A stretch of DNA of 10,036 nt, from assembly GCA_050014815.1 (NCBI GenBank), contig JBEKCP010000159.1:1-10036 (forward strand), given 5' to 3'. This DNA is from JBEKCP01 sp050014815 (GTDB lineage: Bacteria > Planctomycetota > Planctomycetia > Pirellulales > Thermoguttaceae). Under the pieces are notes generated by a model. The model was not told the origin of the DNA and made no database searches. It saw nothing but the letters and a program-made list of their open reading frames with translations. Below, piece after piece: positions 1-6,674 of this stretch; the first letter of the stretch is position 1; each line of letters starts with the position of its first letter. Made by a program: the position numbers and the translations under genes.

Positions 1-1387
1 CGAAATCCAGAATGGCGACCAAGCCGCGAAACGTGCCCGGACCGGAGCCGACGTGGTCGCGGGCATTGCAGGTGACGGGGTGGCCGAGCACGCGGATGCG
101 GTTGTTGGGCAGCAACCGTGCCGCATCGTAGTAGCCGACGATCATGCCGTTGGGCTGCAGGCGGCCGCTCTGGGTGTAGCCCCACTTCGGCGCGCCCTGC
201 CCGTGCGTGAGCGTCCGCCACTCGGCGTAGGGGGCGATCTTCTTGAAGAACTCGACCGTGGAGCGGCTCGGCCACATGTCGCCGGAGGTCCCCAGGAGGA
301 TGGCATTTTCGCGGAGGCCGGCCTTCTTCACGACCTGGCAGATACCGTCCATCACCGGTTGCCAGAACTTTTCCGCGCCGGGCCAACCGTACATGGGCGC
401 TTCGCCGTAACCGAGCTGGCCGCCCTGGAGTTCGGCGACGGTGACCTTCGCTTTTTCATCGTCGCGCGTGCCGCCCCCGCCGCGGCCGAAATCCTTGTTG
501 TACATGGTGTAGTTCCAGACGTTCACCGCAAGAAACTGGGGCGGCCCCGCATGCTTGATATAGAGACTGAGGTAGCGTTCCAGGTGCGTGAAGTCGGGCA
601 CGAGGTTGCCGCCTTCGCGGCGAAAGACGATGATCGGATCGTCGCCGAAGACCCCCTTGGAGACCGCCGAAACGCCCAGCACCTTGTTGCCCGTCTGCCC
701 CATGATCTCAAACGACTTCTCCATGAGCGCGAAATGCCGGTCGGACCACAGCGGCACATTGTAGAATCCCGCCACGGCCTCGGGCGATTGCAGCAGGCTG
801 ACGCAAGTGCGCCACTGGCCGGGATCCGGGATCTTCCAGGCATGGACCGTGAGCGCGACGGGGACGTCGATTTGTTTGTCGGCCCAGGGGAGCGTGAGGG
901 TGCCCTTGTACCGGCCGGCCTTCGCTTCGGCCGGCACCTTCACGGTCACGAACACCGGATGCACCTTGCGGCCCGATAGAGGCTCCTCGTGAAGCGGAAC
1001 GTATTGGGGAGCCGGATCGGCATAGCGGATTTGCACCTTCCCGGCGGGAATCGTGCCGCCATCCGCCGACCGCAGATCGGTGATTCTGCACGGGGGGCCG
1101 GCGAACTCCTCGGCCGCCGTGACGATCGCTTGGGCCGAGGCCACCCCGTTGCGCGGCGCCGCTAGCTCGAGCGTGCCATTTTGGACCCCGGGCAAAGGGA
1201 GGCCCTCGGTAGAAACCTTCTGCACGGCGCTCGCCGGCCGGACTTGAACTCCGGCCGGCGCGTTGGCCGCCTGCGCGGCGGTTGTGCCCGGCCCGCTCAG
1301 CAACACGGCCAACGCTATCGGCAATGCCGCCAAGGTCGCTGCGGTCTGCCGGCGCATCGGACAGGAATTCGAAGACCGACGGTTCAT
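1..1387 (-). CDS. Secreted GH123-like / DUF6067-type protein, C-terminus beyond the left edge
   Basis: The reading frame is open from ATG 1387 to the left edge (462 codons), so the gene is 3'-truncated by the window. Start choice: AAAGGAG (1397-1403) lies 9 nt upstream. Residues 1 to about 36 form an Arg-rich n-region, an Ala/Leu core and an AxA-like site, i.e. an export signal. A beta-sandwich-like module follows, with the phrase 'PVFVTVKVPAEAKAGRYKGT' (about 163-182) and then HAWKIPDPGQW from residue 182. The catalytic-looking barrel begins near W214 (LWSDRHFALMEKSF) and contains NVWNYTMYN and LGTSGDMWPS. This order (NEAr-type sandwich, the WKIPDP linker, then a barrel) resembles the GH123-like proteins common in planctomycetes. 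The likely role is extracellular glycan hydrolysis, but the substrate cannot be read. The acidic catalytic pair was not identified. The gene is 40 nt downstream of the esterase-like gene and probably cotranscribed with it. Family assignment is from recalled sequence style only. Confidence 0.72.
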   Translation of the reverse strand, partial: MNRRSSNSCPMRRQTAATLAALPIALAVLLSGPGTTAAQAANAPAGVQVRPASAVQKVSTEGLPLPGVQNGTLELAAPRNGVASAQAIVTAAEEFAGPPCRITDLRSADGGTIPAGKVQIRYADPAPQYVPLHEEPLSGRKVHPVFVTVKVPAEAKAGRYKGTLTLPWADKQIDVPVALTVHAWKIPDPGQWRTCVSLLQSPEAVAGFYNVPLWSDRHFALMEKSFEIMGQTGNKVLGVSAVSKGVFGDDPIIVFRREGGNLVPDFTHLERYLSLYIKHAGPPQFLAVNVWNYTMYNKDFGRGGGGTRDDEKAKVTVAELQGGQLGYGEAPMYGWPGAEKFWQPVMDGICQVVKKAGLRENAILLGTSGDMWPSRSTVEFFKKIAPYAEWRTLTHGQGAPKWGYTQSGRLQPNGMIVGYYDAARLLPNNRIRVLGHPVTCNARDHVGSGPGTFRGLVAILDF

Positions 1388-1396
1388 CGTTGATAT

Positions 1397-1403
1397 CTCC
1401 TTT
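1397..1403 (-). promoter_or_regulatory. Strong Shine-Dalgarno of the GH123-like gene
   Basis: AAAGGAG is read on the minus strand 9 nt before ATG 1387. It fixes this start over the in-frame ATG ten codons later (1357). It sits in the 40-nt spacer after the TAG stop of the upstream gene, so the downstream gene has its own ribosome entry rather than depending on coupling. Confidence 0.75.
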
Positions 1404-1427
1404 GGAAAGCCTGCCGCCTGCGTCAGG

Positions 1428-3440
1428 CTACTTGCGGGCGTAGAACATAATGGTCACGGGACGCGATATCTCCTTGATGTCGCCAATCGTAGTAACGGCG
1501 TACAGCACGTGCAGTCCCGGCGGAAGTCCCGCCGCACTTGCTCGGAAGGGATTGCCATCGGACCGCGGGAGGACCTCGAGCGGCTTGGTGTCGGCGTAGA
1601 ATTCGATCTTCAGGTCTTTGGCGATCCGCCCGCTGGCGACGATCTCGAAGGGTTCGGCGGCGGGCAGGCTCGAGTTGTGCATCTCGGGGGGCTGGGCGTG
1701 CCCGATGGCGCCGCCGTCAAAGGCCGGAAAACACAGCACCGTGAAAGGATTGAAGGAAACGAAGGCCTGCCAGGTCCGCGCCAGCCGCTCGGTGGGCATC
1801 CAGCAGACCAACTTGGCATCGCCCCGGTAGCCCTTGGCCGGGAACACGGGCGGGTAATTGCTGGGTTGCGGGTCGATCCAGGAATCGGCCACGCACAGCC
1901 AGCCGTCCTCGTCCTTGAGCCGGTTGAGCTTCGCCGGGCCGGCAGAGAAGTCGTGCCCGGCCGGCACGCGGAGCTCGGTGCAGTCGACGAAGAACGGAAA
2001 GAGCAGCGACGAGTCGCGGCAGGGCCGGTGCTGGGCCAGCCAGACAGGGGCATTGGCCGAGGGGAGGCGGCGCTGGCGGGCTTCGCCCATGAGCCCTTTG
2101 GCCGTGCTGAAGTGCGAGCTGCCGCTGTCCTTCGACCCGTAAAGGTGCAGGTACGGTATCCATTCCAGCGGGTCGCCCGGTTTGGGAAGATTGAAGCCGC
2201 CAAGCGAGTGCGTGAGGCATACGGCCCGGTCCGGCAGTCGCTCGCCGGCCCATAGCGCGCCGGAGCCCGCCGCCGACATGCCGGTGGTCATGAAGGGCAG
2301 GTTCCGGAGCCAGGGGATGCCGGCCACCTTGCCCAGCGCCTCCATGGTCGCCAGGTAGTCGAAGACAGGTCCGCCGGCCCGCACGATTCCGTAATGCGCC
2401 AGCAGCGATGTATCGTCGGTGAACCGGTCGCTCTTGTAGGCGCCTTCGGCTTGCTTGATGCTGCCGTCGGCGTTGACCCATTGCGGCGGCAGGCGGAGCA
2501 TGTCCTTCGGATCGACCTTGGCGCCGGCGAAGGAGAACGTCGAGCCGTCGGCCATGAGGGTTTCCTTCTGGCCGGGGGTCCAGAAGACCGCGCGGATGGC
2601 CTTGCGGTCCATAGAATCGGGAATGAGGATAAACCCCGTGCGATGCCCTTCGCTGGGCGGCGACTTCTCCAGCACCGTGGCAAAGTACATGGTACACGGC
2701 TGCATGGGCGCATACTCCTTGAAATTGGCAGGGGTTTCCTTGGAGGCATCGGCCGCGGCCGAGTCATCGGCGAAGGAGATGTTGTCGAACGTCACGGGCA
2801 GGCTGGCCGCGGGGCCGGCGGTGACCTCCAGCCCCACCCACAGCTTGGCGGCCATCAAGACGGCCTTGTACGGGAACTGCTCCCAGGCCTTGCCGTCGGG
2901 CGACACGTACATGTCGACGTACGGGTAGCGGCGGACGAGTTTCAGCCAGAGGCCCTCGGGCTTGTCGAACCGCTTGTCGATGCCGACCTTGAACGCGCGG
3001 GACCATTCGCAGTGCGTGTCCATCGCGATGAGGTGCCGGGCGAACCACTCCGCGCAGCGGTGGATCTCGGCGGCGTCGTAGCGGGCGTGGACGGCGCGTT
3101 CGTAACCCTTTAGCCCTTCGCGGAGAGTGATGCCGAACCTGGCATTCCTCATCTCAGCCGGCACCTTGGCGATGCGGGCGATGAACGTGAAGTTCGTTGC
3201 CGGGGTCTGGAAGCCGGCGAAGGCCCCCTCGTCGCGCCCGCCCCACGAGTCGCGGCCGCTGCCGTTGACCGTGATCGCGCCGTCCGCCGCGGCGCTCACA
3301 ACGGCCGGCGCCGGCCCGGGCGCGCCGAGGACGTATCCTTCGAGTTTGGGCGCCTCCGCCCCAAGCGGCGGCGGGGCCATCGCCGCGACGAAAAGGAGCA
3401 GCATGGCGAATTGGAAACCGAGTTTCATGGATCCGAACAT
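1428..3440 (-). CDS. Secreted three-domain protein: jelly-roll-like domain, alpha/beta-hydrolase-like esterase, Ig-like tail
   Basis: The product is 670 aa. AAGGTGA just upstream of ATG 3440 supports this start; the in-frame ATG at 3428 (MKLGFQFAML) is the alternative and begins closer to the signal peptide (hydrophobic 9-28, Ala-rich cleavage region). Residues about 32-225 look like a DUF1349/LamG-type beta sandwich: 'GRDSWGGRDEGAF', 'RFGITLREG', 'YVDMYVSPDGKAWEQF' and 'PVTFDNISF'. Residues about 245-560 look like an alpha/beta hydrolase with a nucleophile elbow GMSAAGSG (387-394, S389). GSKDSG (435-440) and H471 are possible acid and base positions but are not proven. Residues about 595-669 read as an Ig-like strand set ending VTIMFYARK. 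Secreted carbohydrate or lipid esterase is the working guess. The gene lies between two glycosidase genes, which fits a deacylation role. No named family was recognised with certainty. Confidence 0.72.
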   Translation of the reverse strand: MFGSMKLGFQFAMLLLFVAAMAPPPLGAEAPKLEGYVLGAPGPAPAVVSAAADGAITVNGSGRDSWGGRDEGAFAGFQTPATNFTFIARIAKVPAEMRNARFGITLREGLKGYERAVHARYDAAEIHRCAEWFARHLIAMDTHCEWSRAFKVGIDKRFDKPEGLWLKLVRRYPYVDMYVSPDGKAWEQFPYKAVLMAAKLWVGLEVTAGPAASLPVTFDNISFADDSAAADASKETPANFKEYAPMQPCTMYFATVLEKSPPSEGHRTGFILIPDSMDRKAIRAVFWTPGQKETLMADGSTFSFAGAKVDPKDMLRLPPQWVNADGSIKQAEGAYKSDRFTDDTSLLAHYGIVRAGGPVFDYLATMEALGKVAGIPWLRNLPFMTTGMSAAGSGALWAGERLPDRAVCLTHSLGGFNLPKPGDPLEWIPYLHLYGSKDSGSSHFSTAKGLMGEARQRRLPSANAPVWLAQHRPCRDSSLLFPFFVDCTELRVPAGHDFSAGPAKLNRLKDEDGWLCVADSWIDPQPSNYPPVFPAKGYRGDAKLVCWMPTERLARTWQAFVSFNPFTVLCFPAFDGGAIGHAQPPEMHNSSLPAAEPFEIVASGRIAKDLKIEFYADTKPLEVLPRSDGNPFRASAAGLPPGLHVLYAVTTIGDIKEISRPVTIMFYARK

Positions 3441-3456
3441 AAGTCACCTTCACATT

Positions 3457-3559
3457 GTAGGGTGGGTCGACGGGCACCATGCGCAGCATGGTCGGCGAGC
3501 CCCACCAGAAACGGGCCAAGTTTGCAATGGTGGGGCTCGCTTCGCTCGACCCACCCTAC
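3457..3559. repeat. Nested inverted repeat of about 103 bp (MITE/REP-like)
   Basis: The outer arms are a perfect 14-bp inverted repeat: GTAGGGTGGGTCGA at 3457-3470 and its complement at 3546-3559. Inside are two more perfect hairpins: ACCATGC/GCATGGT (3476-3482 and 3486-3492, 3-nt loop) and GCGAGCCCCACCA/TGGTGGGGCTCGC (3495-3507 and 3528-3540, 20-nt loop). The element can therefore fold as a three-way junction. It contains no ORF. It fills almost the whole spacer between two minus-strand genes, and its right end provides the TAG stop of the upstream glycosidase. There is no T-run, so it is not a standard intrinsic terminator. No target-site duplication is evident next to the arms. It resembles the non-autonomous palindromic repeats dispersed in many bacterial genomes; copy number cannot be judged here. 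Confidence 0.85.
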
Positions 3560-4869
3560 TGAGAGAGCACGAGGTCGATGTAACACGCGGCCGTCCAGCC
3601 GTAGTTGTGGGTCTTCAGGCCCACGCCGGTCTCCGGGTGGTAGCACTCCCAGAAGAGCGGCCACTTCTCAATCAGATCGAGGGTTTTCTGGCGGAGGGCT
3701 TCGGCTTCTTTCCGGAACCCGCACCGCTGGAGGCCGCGGATGGCGTGCCAGTTCACGTTGATCCACGTCTGCCCCTGCCAGAGTCGGCCGCCGGGCCGAT
3801 AGGCCGGGTCGCTCAAGGCCACGGTCGGCAGGGGCCACGCCGCGCCGAACGTTTTCGGATCGCCGATGAACTTGAGCGAGCCGCGGGCCTGCTCCGGCGA
3901 GGCAATGCCGACCCAGAGGGGAAGGTAGATCACGGGCGAGAGGCGGGGGCTCACCGAGCCATCGGGCCGGGTGTCGTTGAAGACGCCCAGCTTGGGATCG
4001 TAATGGATCGCGCGGACCAGCGCGGCCAGGGCGTCGGCCTTGGCATTCCAATCGCGGGCTTCGTCCTCGCGGCCCAGCGAGCGGGCCATCTGGGCAAGTT
4101 CCACGCGGTCCAGGTAGAGGTAACAGTTCAGATCCAGGGCTTCCTTGGCCCCGCCGTCGGCCCAGCGGGGCGAGTTGTCCCAGCCGGCGTCCATGCCGTT
4201 CCAGACGCACAGTCCCCGATCGCCCTTGGTATTGGCGAGGAACCATTCGTGGTTGCGCTGGAAACGCTGGTAGAAGTCGGCCAAGGCCTTGCGGACCGAC
4301 TCCTTCTCCCCCGGCGCGGCCGCCACCTCGAAGAGCCGGTTGGCGGCGAGGGTCAACATGCCGGGCGCCTGGACGCCGTGCTGGCCGGTCTTCTTGGGGC
4401 CGTCCTTGAAGACCTCCCGCGGGAGCCGGCCGGACTCCTCCTGGGCGTGCAGCAGGACTTCGATCTGCCACAGGGCGAGCTGGCGGGCCTTGGGCCCTCC
4501 GTAAGCCAGGCCGAGCACGTTGTAGCCCGTATCCCAGATCCAAATGCCACGCAGGTATCGGAAGCCGGGGCCGATGATGGGATGGGTCCACCACGGGCCC
4601 TGGGCCGGCTGGGTATCGAGCCAGAAGGTGGCCCAGGCGCGGAGCAGTGCGGCCCGGCGCTGGGGCGGGACGCCCGCCGGCGCCGCGGGCGATTCGTCCA
4701 TCCATTCTTTGAGCGTCAGATAGGGCCTGGCGTCGGGCTTCTCGATCCGCAGATCTCGGATGATGCCTTGCAGGTCGGCTTGCGTGACGCCGGGCTGGGG
4801 CGACTGTGCCGCGGCGACGGCTGCGCTCACTGCGACGAAGATCGGCGTGAAAAAAAGGAATCGATACAT
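3556..4869 (-). CDS. Secreted GH63/GH37-like (alpha/alpha)6-barrel glycoside hydrolase
   Basis: The product is 437 aa from ATG 4869, beginning MYRFLFFTPIFVAVSAAVAAAQS, a clear signal peptide cleaved near residue 21. The frame stays open upstream to 5214, but that extension is only the wrong-frame reading of the neighbouring remnant, so the inner ATG is preferred. Motifs in order are: IWDTGYN (111-117), SGRLPREVF and TGQHGVQAPG (146-170), GMDAGWDNSPRW (225-236), WQGQTWINVNW (364-374) and ECYHPETGVG (408-417). By analogy with GH37/GH63 enzymes, D231 in GWDNSPRW would be the general acid and E408 the base. The family acts on alpha-glucosides, trehalose, mannosylglycerate and related sugars; the substrate here is not determined. 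The Shine-Dalgarno is weak (GAAGAGACAG, about 10 nt upstream). The gene begins 17 nt after a degenerate paralogue, and its TAG stop lies inside the 3457-3559 repeat. Confidence 0.82.
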   Translation of the reverse strand: MYRFLFFTPIFVAVSAAVAAAQSPQPGVTQADLQGIIRDLRIEKPDARPYLTLKEWMDESPAAPAGVPPQRRAALLRAWATFWLDTQPAQGPWWTHPIIGPGFRYLRGIWIWDTGYNVLGLAYGGPKARQLALWQIEVLLHAQEESGRLPREVFKDGPKKTGQHGVQAPGMLTLAANRLFEVAAAPGEKESVRKALADFYQRFQRNHEWFLANTKGDRGLCVWNGMDAGWDNSPRWADGGAKEALDLNCYLYLDRVELAQMARSLGREDEARDWNAKADALAALVRAIHYDPKLGVFNDTRPDGSVSPRLSPVIYLPLWVGIASPEQARGSLKFIGDPKTFGAAWPLPTVALSDPAYRPGGRLWQGQTWINVNWHAIRGLQRCGFRKEAEALRQKTLDLIEKWPLFWECYHPETGVGLKTHNYGWTAACYIDLVLSQ

Positions 4870-4886
4870 GGGGATCTGTCTCTTCG

Positions 4887-5161
4887 TTACTCCGGCTTCA
4901 TCACCAGGTCGATGTACAGTGCGGCCGTCCAACCGTAGTTCTTGCTTCCCAGGCCGTCGCCCGTGTGCGGGTTGTAATACTCGTAGATGACCGGCGTGCG
5001 GGCAACGAGGTCGAGCGTCTTGTTGCGCCGCCGCCGCCCAGGTCCAGGACCAGTTCTTTGCCGGCCCCGCGCGCGGGCGGATCCTTGGCGTCGGCGGCCA
5101 AAGCGGTCGTGGCGCCGGCGAGCAGCATCGCCACGCAGGTGAACAGTTTTTTGATCGACAT
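4887..5161 (-). pseudogene. Remnant: signal peptide joined to the C-terminal tail of a GH63/GH37-like paralogue, frameshifted
   Basis: ATG 5161 has a good Shine-Dalgarno (CCAGGAGA, about 7 nt upstream) and opens a signal peptide, MSIKKLFTCVAMLLAGATTALA, then about 25 residues ending LVLDLGGGG at a GGC triplet run (plus-strand cgccgccgccgccc, about 5026-5039). There the frame changes. The next frame reads NKTLDLVARTP, EYYNPHTGDGLGSKNYGWTA and ALYIDLVMKPE, ending TAA at 4887-4889. This tail aligns without gaps to the last 40 residues of the intact glycosidase downstream, with about 23 of 40 identical, including the EYxxP.TG..L and NYGWTAA.YIDLV motifs. About 370 residues of catalytic barrel are missing, so this is a deletion relic of a tandem paralogue. 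The intact start signals suggest recent decay. A sequencing or assembly error at the GGC run could explain the frameshift but not the missing barrel. Confidence 0.78.
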
Positions 5162-5205
5162 GGCACATCTCCTGGGCACGGTTTGTGGGCGGCGATCTTC
5201 CAAGG

Positions 5206-5211
5206 ATTATA
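5206..5211 (-). promoter_or_regulatory. Possible -10 element (TATAAT) for the glycosidase cluster
   Basis: A perfect TATAAT is read on the minus strand 44 nt upstream of ATG 5161, in the short spacer between the vWA remnant and the glycosidase remnant. No convincing -35 hexamer lies 15-18 nt upstream (TCGCGC at 17 nt). It could drive the glycosidase/esterase/GH123-like set independently of the radical SAM genes. TATAAT is rare by chance in DNA this GC-rich, but the evidence is one box only. Confidence 0.35.
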
Positions 5212-5244
5212 CACGATTCCGGGAAAGTGCGCGAGCCTTCGGCT

Positions 5245-5587
5245 TCATTTCCCCGCCGGCTTCATCTCCAGCGGGTAGTAGTCTGGCAACCGTCGCTCAT
5301 CAGAATGATCACCTTCTGGGTGAACTGTGTGGTGCGGCCTTCCGTCTGCAAGGCATTCTGCGCCGAGGCGATCGCGCCACCGATGTAAGTCAAAGCCATG
5401 GGCGACGAAATACTCAACCCGCCTCGGACTTCGTGGCGGTCACTTGCGCGGCCGAGTAGGGTGTGGCGTTGGCGGTGAACAGCACCGTTCCGTTGCTCTG
5501 CAACGAGGCGCTGCCGAACACGATGTCGGCATCCTGCGGGATGAGCGGTTTATTGTCCGGCTGATCTGCATCGGTTTTCCTTGGCAC
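5245..5587 (-). pseudogene. Degenerate TadG-like vWA pilus-assembly protein remnant
   Basis: Three short coding-like pieces follow each other in different frames. From GTG 5587 to a TGA at 5414 one reads DADIVFGSASLQSNGTVLF and SAAQVTATKSE, resembling the 'DIVFG...NAVRVTA' part of planctomycete TadE/TadG-like proteins. After a frame change, from about 5417 to 5262, one reads LSISSPMALTYIGGAIASAQ, then QKVIILMSDG. These match the later part of a von Willebrand A domain, with its Thr loop and the DG after strand beta-4. A third frame then gives LPDYYPLEMKPAGK ending at TGA 5245. The DxSxS part of the metal site and most of the flanking sequence are absent. The segment starts only 4 nt after the upstream radical SAM stop. 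Function is considered lost. The Tad-type assignment is an inference from short motifs; the vWA assignment is firmer. Confidence 0.6.
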
Positions 5588-5591
5588 ACTC

Positions 5592-6602
5592 CTATTCGTG
5601 TCTCCAATGCTCCAGTTCCCGAAGGGCCGACAGCGGATGCGACTGGAGGAGTGAAAGGGCCATGTGGCAGAAGATATGACAGCAGTCGCGGCAGGCCGGG
5701 ATCTCGCCGAAGCGCCGGCGGGCCGCGCGCAGGGCCTCGAAGTAGTTGCCGGCCTCCAACAGGTTGATCTCCGCCTGTTTCCGTTCCAGGCAGGGGTAAT
5801 ACATGCGGCCGTCCGGCCGGATCACGGGCATCAGGAGCGGAAGACAGCGGAAGGCGCGGAAGTCGCGGATTCCCAGCAGGTACGCGGGAACGCCAAGGAT
5901 GCCGCGATGCGACCGTTTCATGGCCAGCGTCCGGTCGATCAACTGCCGATAGACCTCGTTGGCCCGCAGTGCCGGATTGACAGAGGTGCCCACGATCTCG
6001 GGCGATAGCTGAAAGCCCAACCCTCGGCCCATGGCGAACTGGAGAACCTGGCCCACCTCCGCCAGATTGTCCGGCGTGGCCACGGCAGCCAACACCAATT
6101 TCGTATCCGTCCGGCGGCAGGCGGTCAAAGCATAATCCAGCGTTGCAAGGATCTCCTCGGCCACGTCGCGCGGACGTCCGATCACCTTCGCCAGGCAAGA
6201 GGGCTCAAGCGTGTCGAGGCTGAGCACCAGGACGCCGGTATACCGCAGCAGATCCCCGCGGCGGACGAGTCCGATGCCTTTCGTGTTGAGCACCGTACGG
6301 AAACCGATCGAATGGGCGTGGGCCAGGATCTCTTCCAAGTCCTCGCGCACGAGCGGCTCGCCGCCGGTCACGTCAAGAGTATCACCGGCGGGCCGAAGGA
6401 CCGAAAGCAAACGCCGCGCGTCTGCCGTATCCAATTCCGGCACCGGATCTTCCTTGAACCGCTTGCCGTCGCCGTCACAACAATAGCGACAGCCCAACTC
6501 GCAGCGATGGGTGACGTAGTAGGAGAACAGTAGCGGGCGGATCGGCTGCCGGCCCGTCCACACGCGGCCAAGGTTGCGGATGTAGTTCGCGACGAAGCTC
6601 AT
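5592..6602 (-). CDS. Radical SAM protein, COG0535-like with SPASM/twitch-type C-terminal cysteines
   Basis: The product is 336 aa from ATG 6602 (MSFVANYIRNLGRVW). The frame also allows a TTG at 6659, but the 19 extra codons are read through the AT-rich repeat and overlap the previous gene, so ATG is preferred. No Shine-Dalgarno is visible at either start. The radical SAM cluster motif is CELGCRYC (C34, C38, C41), immediately followed by another Cys. TGGEP lies at 79-83, and SLDT marks a later barrel strand. The C-terminal part has C253, C271 (RPDGRMYYPC) and a CRDCCHIFC group (304-312), the usual pattern for one or more auxiliary Fe-S clusters. Such enzymes generate a 5'-deoxyadenosyl radical to modify peptides or small molecules; there is no B12-binding domain. 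It is unlike the two upstream paralogues in sequence, so it probably performs a separate step. It ends 4 nt before a degenerate gene. Confidence 0.85.
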   Translation of the reverse strand: MSFVANYIRNLGRVWTGRQPIRPLLFSYYVTHRCELGCRYCCDGDGKRFKEDPVPELDTADARRLLSVLRPAGDTLDVTGGEPLVREDLEEILAHAHSIGFRTVLNTKGIGLVRRGDLLRYTGVLVLSLDTLEPSCLAKVIGRPRDVAEEILATLDYALTACRRTDTKLVLAAVATPDNLAEVGQVLQFAMGRGLGFQLSPEIVGTSVNPALRANEVYRQLIDRTLAMKRSHRGILGVPAYLLGIRDFRAFRCLPLLMPVIRPDGRMYYPCLERKQAEINLLEAGNYFEALRAARRRFGEIPACRDCCHIFCHMALSLLQSHPLSALRELEHWRHE

Positions 6603-6603
6603 A

Positions 6604-6674
6604 ATTAAAAAATGACTATTAAAAAATGGGAGGGATGCCGTTCGTCTCTCATCTTTCAATCCCCATCTTTTAAT
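6604..6674. repeat. Inverted pair of 14-bp tandem repeats (ATTRAAARATG unit), downstream of the GxxExxY gene
   Basis: On the plus strand there are two adjacent 14-mers, ATTAAAAAATGACT (6604-6617) and ATTAAAAAATGGGA (6618-6631). On the minus strand there are two more, ATTAAAAGATGGGG (6674-6661) and ATTGAAAGATGAGA (6660-6647). The pairs face each other across about 15 nt, so the whole segment is an imperfect palindrome able to form a hairpin. The minus-strand pair supplies the last codons and TGA stop of the GxxExxY gene. The plus-strand pair runs up to the ATG of the next radical SAM gene. The same unit recurs at 7479-7506. Confidence 0.75.

Noticed and set aside
53..979. Plus-strand open frame of 308 codons
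   Set aside because: It is antisense to the GH123-like gene, which has a signal peptide, a strong Shine-Dalgarno and an uninterrupted frame from 1387 to the window edge.
1428..1445. Small GCCTG/CAGGC hairpin in the spacer before the GH123-like gene
   Set aside because: The stem is only 5 bp and has no T-run, so it is too weak to call a terminator or regulatory element.
3457..3559. Intrinsic terminator
   Set aside because: The stems are strong, but no T-run follows on either strand, and the nested layout fits a palindromic repeat better.
3127..4938. Plus-strand open frame of 603 codons
   Set aside because: It runs antisense through the glycosidase, the inverted repeat and part of the esterase-like gene, has no recognisable motif, and its composition is that of the reverse strand of GC-rich coding DNA. 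The minus-strand readings carry clear family motifs.
4870..5214. N-terminal extension of the glycosidase to 5214
   Set aside because: The added 115 residues are the wrong-frame reading of the neighbouring remnant and contain no domain. A proper signal peptide starts at ATG 4869.
6603..6659. TTG start at 6659 for the third radical SAM gene
   Set aside because: The extra residues are read from the AT-rich repeat and overlap the GxxExxY stop. The conserved-looking protein begins at ATG 6602.
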